From: Odontocerum albicorne
Taxonomy: Eukaryota; Arthropoda; Insecta; Trichoptera; Odontoceridae
NCBI GenBank assembly: GCA_949825065.1
Contig: OX463855.1
Location: forward strand, 37,892,301-37,956,300
DNA: 64,000 nucleotides
Direction of reading: 5' to 3'
The translations under genes were made by a program, and so were the position numbers. Of this stretch, positions 55,801-63,729 are shown piece after piece (position 1 is the first letter of the stretch; every line of letters begins with the position of its first letter). Under the pieces are notes generated by a model. That model was not told where the DNA came from. It did no database searches and saw only the letters and a program-made list of their open reading frames with translations.

Positions 55801-57337
55801 CCTATTTAAAGATAGATACAAATCATACGATACATTAGAAAGTTAGTATAATGAAAGTTAGGAATTAAAACGTCAGTTTAGAGAAAAACAATTTTTCGAT
55901 TTATAAAAAAACGATTCGATTTGTAAAAAAAAACGATTTTACCCCATCCCTCTGAGACATGACATTTCAAACGTCACAGGGACCATCCTATATTTTCTCT
56001 AGTATAACTCTCCACAATTGCGAATGTTGGTCGAGTTATCACACTAAACTAAACTATTACAGTATTTAAGAAAAATAAAAAACAAAGTTTTTGGTAATTT
56101 CCCTAATATTTAATTAGGTAAAGCAATTTTATTAACATTTTACAAAAACCCGAATTCCTCAATGACAAGCCGGGCAACCGGTAAAGGTTGTTATGATTTT
56201 GATCGAGTCGTTAAGTATTAAAACAAAATATTGAAAAATCCTCCAAGAGCTTTATCTACATGTAACACCAAATTTACAAATACATGTACAAAATCCCCAC
56301 AGAATTATTATTTGTTCTACATGTTTTCGTGTTTTTCGTTATTTTACTCAGAAGTGTTTTTGATACACTTAACATATGTCAATCAGTTGTATTCTTAACC
56401 CTACATTTTGTATTATTGTAGTCAATGGACAATGGATAATCATTACTTACCTGAGTTTTCTTGAGCTGTTGCGTCCTGTATACTCGTAAATAATGTTTGA
56501 GGCAGAGCTTTTCTCGCTAGTAGCGATGTTTGGTATTTGCAAAGAATTATCCGTAATAGTTCCATTCTGTCGATCGTGTTCCTCTCCATCGTATTCCAAC
56601 ATATCATCGCTGTCGTAATTAGTGTCACGATATATCCTTTCGTCATATGTGTCGTAATTTTGAAAGTCATTAACCAAAGTTGTTATTTCGTCATTTGGAG
56701 ATAAATCGTCCGACGATCTTTGCTCTTCAGTTTGAATATTGCCATCGTTTTGAGCATTCATATTGATTAATAATTGTCGGTTATGGTTTGTATCGTCGTC
56801 GAAATCAAAATCAAACCTCCCGCTTTTTCTCACTGCGGTTTCGCCATTTGACATATACTCGGCACAGTTATTGTAAACTTCGTCTATCAACTCTTCAACA
56901 ATTGAAATGCCACGACTCGCATTATCACCAATGTCACTGTGTAAATCACTATTCTCTGTTAATTTCCGTGGAGAAAAATAATCAACGGTTTCGGGCTTTT
57001 CATCGACGTCATTTTCAGAACCGTAATTTCGTTTAACTTCTGTTTTGATACTATGCCTTTTATTGTTGTCGTATATATCTGTATCAGTACTTTTGGAACG
57101 ATATTCTTCATCTACAACATCTGTGAAAACGTCATCTCGAATAGAGCTTGAACGTTGCATATCCTTTTCGATTACACTTTTCCTTGTTTCGTTGTTGTTA
57201 TCACTGTTTGCACTAGAAGTATCATTGACATTTACATTTTGGTTGAACGCACCTTCGACCAGTACGTTGGTCGTCTCGAGTAGGTCATACATCGACCCGG
57301 CCTCCATGGCTTCCACGTAACTTCTCTTTCTTTGCAT
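37635..57337 (-). CDS. Inward-rectifier (Kir/Irk family) potassium channel (gene span, eight exons)
   Basis: Kir channels are tetramers that pass K+ mainly inward and set membrane potential or K+ transport. Joined in phase, the eight exons give 663 aa. Order: an acidic, disordered N-terminal extension (1-295); the N-terminal Kir segment (NGETN...RNIHGKMGKYMKD); slide helix and M1 (ESRWRWLTLLFSIFHFILWL); pore with FSVETQ and filter SIGYG (about 407-411); two outer cysteines (about 387 and 419); M2 (VVVGYALLGGMVGIVYVKIV); and the C-terminal cytoplasmic domain (AVVCMRDGRMCLVVRV, HEIGESSPLYDISAKDLL, TSYLPHDILWGHRF, TPLCSARLL). Most insect or human Kir proteins are about 400 residues. Filter Thr is Ser, and the acidic M2 rectification residue is Leu. 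All junctions and frames are intact, so it appears functional. Which insect Irk paralogue it is cannot be settled by eye. Confidence 0.92.
37990..38645 (+). mobile_element. LINE polymerase 3' fragment in Kir intron 7
   Basis: The plus strand encodes EVVDDFTYLGSTITKENEDH, TLYKTIIRTVVTYGCETWTM and EMLDTFERRVLHKILGPV. Frameshifted remains of the RL..W.GHV.RM segment follow. The fragment is 5'-truncated and antisense to the channel gene. Confidence 0.8.
38646..39767. other. Kir intron 7 sequence with a SINE tail
   Basis: The segment 39470-39595 contains GGTTAGTTGAAAGAGATTTT and CAATAAACCTGCCAGGCTGT, matching the SINE/LINE shared tail. The rest is unremarkable. Confidence 0.45.
39768..40549 (+). 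mobile_element. pogo/Tigger-like element, internally deleted
   Basis: The ends are CCGTATTAGCCCGATTATAA and (complement) CCGTATTGACCCGACTATAA, with TA on both sides. The coding remnant shows an N-terminal Psq-type helix-turn-helix (RFVETTNNCAAARQFGITEN, NVRCWRLKK) and a CENP-B-like second domain (YVMEMRGKGFPITREALQLK, SMGWCRRMMARYGLSL). It is frameshifted and the DDE domain is missing. Confidence 0.85.
40550..40987. other. Kir intron 7, nothing recognised
   Basis: No supported feature between the pogo element and Kir exon 7. Confidence 0.5.
40988..41107 (-). CDS. Kir exon 7 (C-terminal domain)
   Basis: Acceptor ATTTTTTCAG, donor CAG|GTAAGA. It encodes FEIVFSLTGSSQLTGQMTQS and RTSYLPHDILWGHRFQEVI. 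The family pattern (LEG..E.TG...Q.R.SYL..EILWGHRF) is unmistakable. Confidence 0.93.
41430..43130 (+). mobile_element. LINE reverse transcriptase, nearly complete domain, in Kir intron 6
   Basis: The plus strand encodes a non-LTR polymerase with RKAPGSDNIPNELIKYGG, IPIFKKGQKSDPGNYRGISL, DEQQGFRRNRSTTDAIF, YIDLTKAFDRI, TPTGVRQGDSLSPLLFNLVM and the catalytic YADDV (42358-42372). One frameshift near 42055 separates two long open frames, and a stop at 42897 precedes the RLWNEHVSRM tail. The endonuclease is missing, so this is a 5'-truncated copy. The type resembles RTE/CR1-like LINEs. It is antisense to the Kir gene. Confidence 0.9.
43338..43381. mobile_element. Right-end fragment of piggyBac-like family P1
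   Basis: AGAAGCAATGTGTACTAGTT and ACACATCACAAGACAGGAAG followed by TTAA match the right ends at 10108 and 21445. It lies about 30 bp from the donor side of Kir exon 6. Confidence 0.65.
43414..43649 (-). CDS. Kir exon 6 (cytoplasmic domain)
   Basis: Acceptor ATTTCTAG, donor AAG|GTGAGT. It encodes VCMRDGRMCLVVRVWDSQGK, HIAGTSASAWIVKH and IIWPTTLQHEIGESSPLYDI. The usual loop with EGE.IPL..DL.V....D between these strands is about 10-15 residues shorter than in typical Kir proteins. Confidence 0.93.
43893..44540. mobile_element. piggyBac-like MITE, family P2
   Basis: TTAA on both sides (43889-43892 and 44541-44544). The ends are CCTTTTTACGGCGATGG and (complement) CTCTTTCACGGCGGGGG, an imperfect match. 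No coding capacity. It lies in Kir intron 5. Confidence 0.7.
44806..45170 (-). mobile_element. LINE tail, family F, copy 1
   Basis: The minus strand encodes RKMLRIPWTDMVSNTRVLQR, TNIKIRKVSYLGHVLRGDKY and a tail ending in GAAGAAG. Sister tails lie at 60728-60925 (minus) and 61818-62015 (plus). Confidence 0.75.
45172..45263. repeat. Tandem repeat, 4 units of 24 bp
   Basis: Unit CATACTACCAACTTTGAGTC plus AGTT, four nearly identical copies, starting inside the LINE tail. Confidence 0.9.
45395..45671. repeat. Tandem repeat, 8 units of 33 bp
   Basis: Unit TTTAATAGTTCATGTCAAAC plus TTACTTAACACTG, almost without divergence. As 33 is divisible by 3, the plus strand stays open and would encode FNSSCQTYLTL eight times. 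It lies in Kir intron 5, and there is no sign that it is a gene. Confidence 0.92.
45898..46680. mobile_element. hAT-like non-autonomous element with perfect 8-bp duplication
   Basis: CTATAGTG is repeated exactly at 45890-45897 and 46681-46688. The ends CAGTGCTCCGCAACC are perfect inverted repeats, with subterminal GTGTGCCGCGG on both sides. 783 bp, no transposase. Confidence 0.9.
46689..47052. other. Kir intron 5, nothing recognised
   Basis: Plain AT-rich intron. Confidence 0.45.
47053..47200 (+). mobile_element. Solo LTR family L1, truncated copy
   Basis: It begins TGTGGCGGTTGCACACTCGG and follows the L1 sequence through CACACGCCGGCCATTCAAC, then stops. It ends about 36 bp past the donor side of Kir exon 5. 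Confidence 0.7.
47236..47343 (-). CDS. Kir exon 5 (M2 helix)
   Basis: Acceptor TAATTTTAG, donor GTG|GTAAGT, phase 0 on both sides, 36 codons. It encodes VVVGYALLGGMVGIVYVKIV and RPEKNLDGVGFSKHAV. By alignment, Leu (about residue 437) stands where strong rectifiers have Asp. FSKHAV matches the family's FS.NAV motif. Confidence 0.93.
47400..48217. mobile_element. Foldback element interrupted by MITE M1 copy e
   Basis: The outer arms TAGCGCACAAATGTGTTAAG and (complement) TAGCGCACAAACGTGTTAAG continue as inverted repeats through TGCAAGATTGCTCA for about 50 bp. The middle is filled by the MITE at 47562-48133. Confidence 0.75.
47562..48133. mobile_element. MITE family M1, copy e (variant ends)
   Basis: The core is typical M1, but the ends read CTTCGGAAAGTCTAGGATGA and GATTCATCCTAGATTTTCCG, marking a subfamily shared with 51913-52131. 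Confidence 0.75.
48218..48719. other. Kir intron 4, nothing recognised
   Basis: No supported element. Confidence 0.45.
48720..48990 (-). mobile_element. LINE polymerase tail relic
   Basis: The minus strand encodes VILLKLLINFKYCMFVFKSL and NESSPLYLSNLYLRNVSF, the usual end region of Jockey-like polymerases. Short and decayed. Confidence 0.5.
49005..49383 (+). mobile_element. Solo LTR, family L1, copy 2
   Basis: The same ends as the copy at 25529 (TGTGGCGGTCGCACAC...CTCCTAA) and a perfect 5-bp duplication AAGTA (49000-49004 and 49384-49388). It contains TATAAATA at 49273-49280 and AATAAA near 49293, so promoter and poly(A) signals point along the plus strand, antisense to the Kir gene. Its end lies 27 bp from the Kir pore exon. 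Confidence 0.82.
49411..49482 (-). CDS. Kir exon 4 (selectivity filter)
   Basis: Acceptor TTTTTGTAG, donor GAG|GTAATA. 24 codons: VSIGYGEKSPTEECPEVIFI MVME. The filter is SIGYG in place of TIGYG, preceded by Val in place of Thr. Lys replaces the Arg that normally pairs with the Glu before the filter. The EECP cysteine is kept. Confidence 0.93.
49766..50343. mobile_element. MITE family M1, copy f
   Basis: TACTCAAGAAAATTTAGCAT at the left and CATTTTCTCAAGTATA at the right. Kir intron 3. Confidence 0.8.
50695..51101. mobile_element. MITE family M1, copy g (one end missing)
   Basis: It starts inside the element at ATGACAAATTAATACATCTT and ends CCTAAATTTTCTCAAGTATA. Confidence 0.75.
51505..52490. 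repeat. Inverted repeat of about 60-bp arms around a 0.85-kb centre
   Basis: The left arm CCAGAAGAGTCATTTTGCAA matches the complement of the right arm CCAGAAGAGTCATTCTGCAA, with flanking similarity (about 51511-51570 and 52427-52486). It probably represents a degenerate transposon holding copy h of MITE M1. Confidence 0.55.
51913..52131. mobile_element. MITE family M1, copy h, folded back
   Basis: Both ends are the same M1 terminus: CTAGGATGAGTCCTGTGACA...GCCCCAATACAACCTTA on the left and its complement on the right, giving arms of about 60 bp and a 220-bp palindrome. Confidence 0.75.
52909..53100 (-). CDS. Kir exon 3 (M1 helix and pore helix)
   Basis: Acceptor TTTTTTATAG, donor CAG|GTATGA, phase 0, 64 codons. 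It encodes IESRWRWLTLLFSIFHFILW, LSFALMFYLAAYSNGD, the outer Cys in AIPCIENG, and the pore helix TFTGIFTFSVETQ. Confidence 0.93.
53105..53310 (+). mobile_element. LINE polymerase tail relic
   Basis: The plus strand reads HYDRAFTVVRSVAWNNVLQS and YNFRKHLKRPLLRDL then a stop, like the final residues of Jockey/CR1 polymerases. Confidence 0.6.
53556..53735. repeat. Minisatellite, 9 units of 20 bp
   Basis: Unit AGTAGTTCGAATCCCAAGTC with few variants. Each unit contains TTCGAATCC, close to the tRNA B box. Kir intron 2. Confidence 0.9.
54118..54230. repeat. Tandem repeat, about 5 units of 22-25 bp
   Basis: Unit AAAAATATAAACGAGTCATA plus CCT. Kir intron 2. Confidence 0.8.
54573..54708 (-). CDS. Kir exon 2 (N-terminal Kir segment)
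   Basis: Acceptor TCTTTTTTCAG, donor TTA|GTGAGT. One base completes an Arg codon. It encodes RRPENGGFRARRMKRLIFKN and GETNIPVRNIHGKMGKYMKD, then MVTTL, matching the family's KNG.CN......YL.DIFTTLV stretch. Confidence 0.92.
54885..55560 (-). other. Unrecognised GC-richer block in Kir intron 1
   Basis: Two open frames on the minus strand (54918-55334 and 55312-55533, the latter containing RLLTKCRKRILRYCGNIYGK) could be the remains of an inserted retroelement. No family is recognised, and no splice sites connect it in phase to the channel. Confidence 0.35.
55575..55665 (-). mobile_element. tRNA-like SINE head
   Basis: The minus strand reads CTCTGTAGCCTAGTGGCAAC (A-box-like) and then TTTCGGGTTTAATTCCTG (B-box-like). 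It is short and not a functional tRNA. Confidence 0.5.
55690..56008. mobile_element. MITE family M1, copy i (one end missing)
   Basis: It contains TATTGGCTAGGGATGGGGTT through CCTATATTTTCTCTAGTATA. Confidence 0.75.
56451..57337 (-). CDS. Kir exon 1 (acidic N-terminal extension)
   Basis: Starts ATGCAAAGAAAGAGAAGT and ends at donor CAG|GTAAGT, 295 codons plus two bases that join exon 2 to complete Arg. The sequence is rich in Asp, Asn, Ser and Glu (FDFDFDDDTNHNRQLL, DTNYDSDDMLEYDGEEHD), with no membrane segment, so it should be a disordered cytoplasmic tail. A second in-frame Met at codon 11 has a stronger start context (GAAGCCATGG). Nearly 900 bases open in AT-rich DNA, plus the phase match to exon 2, argue strongly that it is coding. 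Confidence 0.88.
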
Positions 57338-58250
57338 ATTTTAATATGAAAACAATAATCAACCATGTGATTTTTATCTCGGTTTTTTTTTTAGTTAAAA
57401 ATAAACAAACTCGAATTTTATCTTGTTGAAAGCACTTTGAACACCGATTATAACGAGATTCACGAGTATTTTAAAATTGATAAACATTTTACCGTTCCGC
57501 CTATTTTCCGTATCTTATCTTTGTAACGAGACATTTCATTTGTGCTGTGCCACAACTTGCAATTGCCACTGATAACGGAATAATGAGAACACTTTTACAG
57601 TAGAGTCTGAACACCCACACTAATCAGGGCTAAAGTATGTCGGATGTTACGCTTGTTTTGGTGTTTCCTCCTATTTGTTCACTATTAATCTACTAAAAAT
57701 ATGGAAATAAGCTACTTGCATGCATACGACGTAAAAATATTCTCGCTTCAGTGGTCAAATACTCGTATATATCTGCTTTCGAGCCATTTGCATGTTACGA
57801 GCATTCCTACATATATATGTGTTGATAAACATACCTTATATTATGTATAAATCCATCAGGTGTTTTTATTTCGATGCGAAACATGTTTAAATTGGATTTT
57901 TTTTAAATTCATGTCTAGTACTTGGATAATTATAAATTCTTTCTACATTTTTATCCAAAATTATGAAAATTTCAATTTAAATATAATCTATAAAATTTAT
58001 TGATTATAAGATAACATGATGAACATACATGCCATCACGCATGTAGACATAGAGGACAGAGTGCCAGAATTTCTTATCGCGACATTTTACATTTCCTTCT
58101 TTTAAAATATCATTCCCTTGATCCAACTATACTTTCTTTGGTCTTCCTCTACGACGCCTTACACTCACATTCGCACTGTATATTTGTTTTGATAGTTTTT
58201 ATTCATTCGTTCTATACGCCATCCCAAATGTTTTTTTTCATCTTACTTAA
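57338..58250. other. Upstream region of the Kir gene
   Basis: The Kir promoter should lie here, but no core element stands out. The segment 58013-58160 matches the LINE relic at 15940-16085 and shows its uninterrupted form. Confidence 0.4.
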
Positions 58251-58330
58251 CACTTGCTTTACTGTGCTAAAAAAATCCGTCAGCCACGGTGCTGGACGCT
58301 AAGCGTCCAGTGAAAAATGTATATTTTAAA
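58251..58330. mobile_element. piggyBac-like left end, family P1 variant
   Basis: TTAA is followed by CACTTGCTTTACTGTGCTAA and AAAAATCCGTCAGCCACGGT, aligned with the family P1 left end. At the place where P1 has GTGTATT C AATACAC, this copy has CTGGACGCT A AGCGTCCAG. No right end was found. Confidence 0.55.
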
Positions 58331-59402
58331 TCAAAATTATGCAAAATCTGTTAGGTTATTTTTTGTAATTAGCAATAAAAATCATTTTATTATGTATTAA
58401 AACGTGGAATAATCAAATGAAATATAAATCCTGGTCACTCGCTATCCATCACAGGGTGGCAAGTATTAATACATCAGCTTTAAGTTATCATTCATCACTA
58501 ATAATTTATTCGTATTCTGCCATGTGTGTCACTCCGTGTGTTGTGTCACTCCATTGTCACTCCGTGTGTTCTTCTCAGTGCACGCGTTTGCACACCATAA
58601 TTATGTTTGTGAACGTCATGGAATATATTTTTTTGTTAATGATATACTCTATTTCTTCACTCTTCTTTTTTCATTACAATGTCTCTTTACCTAACATTGA
58701 GTTTAGGTCTATTTAACTATCTATAATTTTTTTAATTACAGTGTATCTTTACCTAACATTGGATTTAGGTCTGTTTAACTATCTATACTTTGTTTGACAA
58801 GTTATTTTATCACATGTTTCCTATAAATTAAATAGAATTTGTTGTTTTTCAAGATTTGTTACCGAAGAATTGTAGCTCGGTTTATTTCTTTGAGAATTTA
58901 AACAATTATTTTGTCAATTTTACTGAATAAAGATTCACGTTCTAATTATTCTTAGGCGTATTTTCAATGAGTCATATACAGTTTTTATTTAATCATAAAT
59001 CAATATGAATTAGAAGCAAGTTCAATAATTTGTCATACTCTCTATTGCTGGCATTCATCCGTATAACTAAATCACAATAAGCCAATTAAAAGAATTGACA
59101 AATATATATTATGGGGTTTCCAAAACCCATTTAACATACAATATGATCCAAAAAATAAAACACTCGACACAGGTTAAGACTTATCACCGAAATAACTTAC
59201 TGATAAACTGTTTTATCATATCTGTTTACAAGGAACAATTTATAAAACGTTACGAGGTTAAAAAACCAAGTTAACAATCGTATTTCAAAATAAACACTTA
59301 CGTCCTGTTAAACATTTATTAATTAATTAATTTGTCCAACCTCATTTAACCAAAGATTATGGTACTTCAAGGATCTGTACTGTGTAATGATATACACTTA
59401 TA
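58331..59402. other. AT-rich spacer with a two-unit repeat
   Basis: Two units of about 58 bp at 58680-58795 (TCTTTACCTAACATTG.(A/G)TTTAGGTCT). Otherwise nothing recognised. Confidence 0.5.
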
Positions 59403-59770
59403 GTATATTTTTTTATCTACTTTGCACGGATTTCTCCTGTTACACAAAGAGGGTCTGCTTCTAGCGTTAGCTTATTCGTTAGGAATAAAATCAGCCAGGA
59501 TTCTTCTCATACTGCTAGACGGTGCCGAGAATTTATCAACAGTGTCATTCAGTTATATCTATACCACGCGTGACTGAGTGTTTAGCCATGATATTCGTTC
59601 TGTATGTTGGTATGTAGAACAGAGGGTGATTCCTTGCACAGCTATATTTATTGGGTACATATAAACTTAGTGCTTCTAGCATCGCGGAACGACGATAATA
59701 TATACTGTTTAATGTTATCTCAAAAGGTGTGAACTCAAAAAACCTCTTTGCATTCCACAACTACGAATAT
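59403..59770 (-). mobile_element. LINE reverse-transcriptase tail, copy 2 (sister of 11390-11712)
   Basis: The minus strand encodes MLEALSLYVPNKYSCARNHP and LFYIPTYRTNIMAKHSVTRG. It is nearly identical to copy 1. Confidence 0.7.
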
Positions 59771-60370
59771 ATCTATAATTAGTCGTTGATCCTTGAAAAT
59801 ATTTCATGGTTACTACAAAGAGAGCTTGAATCTATATTATCAACCCTACAATCCAGGATGTGTTTCTGCCTACGTGATGATTCTCTGGCATCTATCTCCC
59901 TCAGCAGAATTCCTTCTCCAATAGGTTGTTCCCAGTGTACAACAGTTCTTTGCCACACCATCCAACAGTCTCAATTTTGGTCTCCCAACTCTCCTACGTC
60001 CCATCGGATCGCTGAACAAAGCCTTCTTAGAAGGTCAATGTCCTGCATGCGGTATGAGTGCCCAATCCAGCGCAGTGCTGGAATATTTATAGCATTTGTT
60101 ACACTAGGTTCGTTTTGCTGGATATAGAGCTCTTCGTTTTTCCTCTGTCTCTAAGCGCCATTGTTTTTAATTGGTTCATATACTAGTATTCTGCGGAAAA
60201 TATTTCTCTCAAGGTTATCAAGAACTCTTTCGTCTCGCTTTGTAATTGTTCAGGTCTTCGATGCGTGAGCTTGAACAAAATATGGATAAATAGAAGCAAA
60301 GCTTAACATTTCCAGGGCACGTTGACGCTGTGTCATTGAAGTGAATGTGTTTTCTTAACGCTCAGGTGTC
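59771..60370 (-). mobile_element. LINE polymerase 3' relic
   Basis: The minus strand contains NAINIPALRWIGHSYRMQDI and DLLRRLCSAIRWDVGELGDQ, the RW.GH..RM region of RTE/CR1-type LINEs, with stops. Confidence 0.55.
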
Positions 60371-60727
60371 CCAACCCAAGTACTTGTTCGTGACAGAAGT
60401 CGATACAAACCCATAAATTAATTTTTTTACTAATCTAATAAAAGGAAAGTAAACTAATACTTAATTTATATATCTCAAAATACGTTATCATCCCTTATCT
60501 GACGAAACTGATCAAGATATGAATGAAAACTATTAAATACCATATAAAGAAAACCAATTCAGCTACCATCTGTCGTAAGGTTTGAACCCTCGTCATTTGC
60601 TTCAAACAGCGACTTAAAATCATTACGTTTCTCAGTGGATATTTTCTAACGGTTAGCATTCACCCTAAGCAAGCGAGCACCCTAGATTCGATTCCTGACA
60701 TACTATATTCAGTTCACACGGACAATT
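60371..60727. other. Spacer with tRNA-like fragments
   Basis: GGTTTGAACCCT at 60580 and GATTCGATTCCTG near 60687 resemble B boxes of SINEs, but no complete element is defined. Confidence 0.35.
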
Positions 60728-60925
60728 TTTCTTCTTCTTCCCAGTGTCATGTCAGGTCCCCCCAACGTTGAATATCACCTGAGAGTAGACATCTTTGTCC
60801 TCGGCAGCCCGAAAAAGATCCCCGACGCTTCTTATACCAGTCCAATCACTTATATTGCGGAGCCAGGAGATTTGCCTCCTGCCAACACCTCTTAGACCCT
60901 CTATTTTGCCTTTGACTATTTGGAC
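60728..60925 (-). mobile_element. LINE tail, family F, copy 2
   Basis: CTTCTTCTTCCCAGTGTCAT through GAGGCAGGAGGCAAATCTCC-type sequence matches 44806 onward. Confidence 0.75.
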
Positions 60926-61467
60926 AATTTTTACTCGTAAGTAATTTTACATCTGAATTTATATTTTCTTATAGCTATGCTAGATGACGCTCTTTTTAGC
61001 GACATTTACTCAACCTCCTTTATTTTCTGTTGAGCTAAATAGGAAGTGCTCTTGAGGTGGTCGGAATGATCAGGAAACAACGATATACAAAACTAAAGCG
61101 TATTTTTTCCTTATTTTCCTTTCTCATTACTCCTCTCGTTTTACCTTAAAAAAATTGAAAATGACTTCTTTTTAAATTTATTTATTTACATGGCAAGTAT
61201 AAATAATCGACATATACAATTCTTGACGTTTGTACGTCAGAATTCTATATTCAAAACATGTCATATTTCAGAACGTTTTTATTTTTTCAAAAGTATTATA
61301 TTTGGCAGCTGTCAATTCTTAATATGATTATATTATCCAATATTTTTTTTGTCAGAGAACATTTTTTGAAAAAGATCCACGCACTTTCGCAAACAAATTT
61401 GGTATCAAAGAACTTTTAAATTTGATAAGAAATACTTTTACAATGTATCATATTAATGTTTTTGATT
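60926..61467. other. AT-rich spacer
   Basis: Nothing recognised. Confidence 0.5.
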
Positions 61468-61546
61468 TATTAACGTAATTAACATATTGACAGGTATTAA
61501 CGTAATTAACATATTGACAGGTATTAACGTAATTAACATATTGACT
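61468..61546. repeat. Tandem repeat, 3 units of 26 bp
   Basis: Unit TATTAACGTAATTAACATAT plus TGACAG, nearly identical. Confidence 0.9.
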
Positions 61547-61817
61547 ATTAAATCCATAATAAGAGAAAAAACACACATAAACAATGAATCTTCAATTGGA
61601 GACTAAAATTATATGGATTTGGGTATTTCCTGTCATTTTATGTGACTCCAGTAAACTAGGTGTTTACCTGTGTCTTGGTTTTGTTTCTTTTTCGTGTACG
61701 TTATTAAGTTATCAAAGTCACCACTCTAAGGGTATTTCAATAATACATCTCAATCAAATAGTGTGAATTTCAGAATCCTCTGGAATACCTTCTAGCCATC
61801 GGTCTTCCTATAACTCC

Positions 61818-62015
61818 AGAGGAAGTATATTTCGTGCAATAGGGCCCATCCAGAGGTGTTGGCAGGAGGTAAATCTCCTGGCTCCGCAATATACGTGATT
61901 TGACTGGTATAAGGAGCGTTGGGGATCTTTTTCGGGCTGCCGGGGACAAAGATGCCTACTCTCAGGTGATATTCAACGTTGGGGGGACCTGAAATGACAC
62001 TAGGAAGAAGAAGAA
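61818..62015 (+). mobile_element. LINE tail, family F, copy 3
   Basis: GGTGTTGGCAGGAGGTAAAT through GACCTGAAATGACACTAGGA and a GAAGAAGAAG end: the complement of copies 1 and 2. Confidence 0.75.
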
Positions 62016-62289
62016 GGGCCATCCACACTAAAACACCGATTGAAATAGCCCGATTTATTTGCCTGATCCACTTCATGTAAAATTTGTTTGATTCGGTCAA
62101 TTTTAACTGTTTTTCGCTTTTCTATGCAACCCCAAAAAAGTTAACCTTTCATTCAGCAATTTGCACCAAATTGCTGCCCACTGGCCCTTGTCTGGTTGGT
62201 TGGAAAATATTACAAAGTACCAAACAATAAGAGATTGTTAGGACCAAATATATCGATATTTTCAATTACAAAAAAAAATACAAAAGTTA

Positions 62290-62520
62290 CTCAAATTATT
62301 TGATGAGTGCTTTCTAACGTCCACAGTCTTAGAAGAAAATATGTCAATATCCGAAGTATTCCCGTTCAAAAGAGTTAAGGCCCTTCCAACAGTCATAGCG
62401 GCTGGAAGACCCGTTCTTGCGTTTGTGATTGAAAACAATTCCTGCAGGCGCAGTCTACACGTCGTGTAATTGTAAGAAGCATTTAATGGTAACCATTCTA
62501 GTAATGCTGGACAGCTCACA
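62290..62520 (-). mobile_element. LINE polymerase tail relic
   Basis: The minus strand encodes CRLRLQELFSITNARTGLPA and LLNGNTSDIDIFSSK, the usual final segment of a non-LTR polymerase. Confidence 0.55.
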
Positions 62521-63468
62521 ACTCTTCGAACGAGTTTGATAACGTATACCAGGAGACGAAGGATTCTTCATACGATTAACCTGTACACCGCGTTAAAAAT
62601 CAAATTCCACGAATCCTGTGCGCGGCACAATTTCGGCGTTTTTTAATTTCTAAGTTTAAACGCGTATTTTGTTTAGAACCACTGATATTTGATTACAACA
62701 CCAAGTAAACATGACATTCAAGTAATTTTCTGATAATAAATAATAGTCATTACTCTTAAGGAGACTCATTAAATAAAGGAGATAAACTAAACATTACGTA
62801 AAATACACAAAGGAATGCTACAGATCAGATCACAGGCGTTTGTGCTTCCCGTGAGGAACACGTTAAGAGATTATATCAAAGCATGCCCAGCAGAAACTTA
62901 TTACGTTACAGCCATATGTTTGACTATGTTTGGCTATCACAAATCATGAGATATTTTCAACAAATTAGTAAATTGATGTTAAATGAATTATCAGATTTAT
63001 ACAAACGTAGTTTTCTCTTTTGAAAACATCACTTAATAATTGCTGTGTTATTCAAAGGTGTTTAATAACACAGCAATTAAAAAACACCTTAAGTGTTGTG
63101 TGTTTTTTAATAAAATAAAAATTACTTGTTTATAGCCACTTTAACAAATAAAAAAAAACCTTTTCCCAGCCTTTGTTTAATAAAATTAAAAAATAAAGCT
63201 CAGGGGGTTCAGGTTTGCTTCCCAGGTGCCAATAAATAAAAAAAACTAAGTTTGTATGGTAACAACACTCATTCTAAACGTTCACCTGTATCATTGTTTC
63301 TCCAGATGCGGTAGTATAGCCTATGCGAATGATAACAAACTGCAAGTTACGTACTAATCCGATTGTTCTAAAACTTGAATGCTTGATTAATGTGATCTCC
63401 CGCTCACGCTCTTCAACACTTTCACATCACCAAATCTAAAATATTGAGGTATAACATAATATACAACG
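62521..63468. other. AT-rich spacer
   Basis: A short perfect inverted repeat near 63028-63112 (AATAATTGCTGTGTTATTCA region and complement) is the only structure seen. No gene. Confidence 0.4.
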
Positions 63469-63666
63469 TTGTAATTTATTTTTATCAAACACTGTTTATT
63501 CCACTTTTTTTTGTGACGGTATAACCCTACCGGTTTCAAGGCTTTCACCTCATCTTCAGGGGAGCGCAAACAAGACTCTGAAGATGAGGTGAAAGCCTTG
63601 AAACCGGTAGGGTTATACCGTCACAAAAAAGTGGAATGAACAGTGTTTGATAAAAATAAATTACAA
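63469..63666. repeat. Nearly perfect hairpin, about 90-bp arms, 18-nt loop
   Basis: The left arm 63469-63559 (GTAATTTATTTTTATCAAAC... CATCTTCAG) and the complement of the right arm 63578-63666 match almost completely. Differences are a T-run length and one base (TTTATTCC/TTCATTCC). Confidence 0.92.
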
Positions 63667-63729
63667 TGTCTTTAAACCTTCACAACGTTAATGCCTTAAC
63701 TATAAACAACATATAATATACAACGATTT

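Noticed and set aside
56788..57320. Open frames on the plus strand across Kir exon 1
   Set aside because: They are antisense shadows of the long Asp/Ser-rich coding exon.
63578..63625. Hammerhead ribozyme in the 63.5-kb hairpin (CTGAAGA ... GAAAC ... TC)
   Set aside because: Core-like pieces are present and a GAAA-capped stem II can be drawn, but stem I does not pair, stem III is out of register and an extra T follows the core. Judged coincidental.
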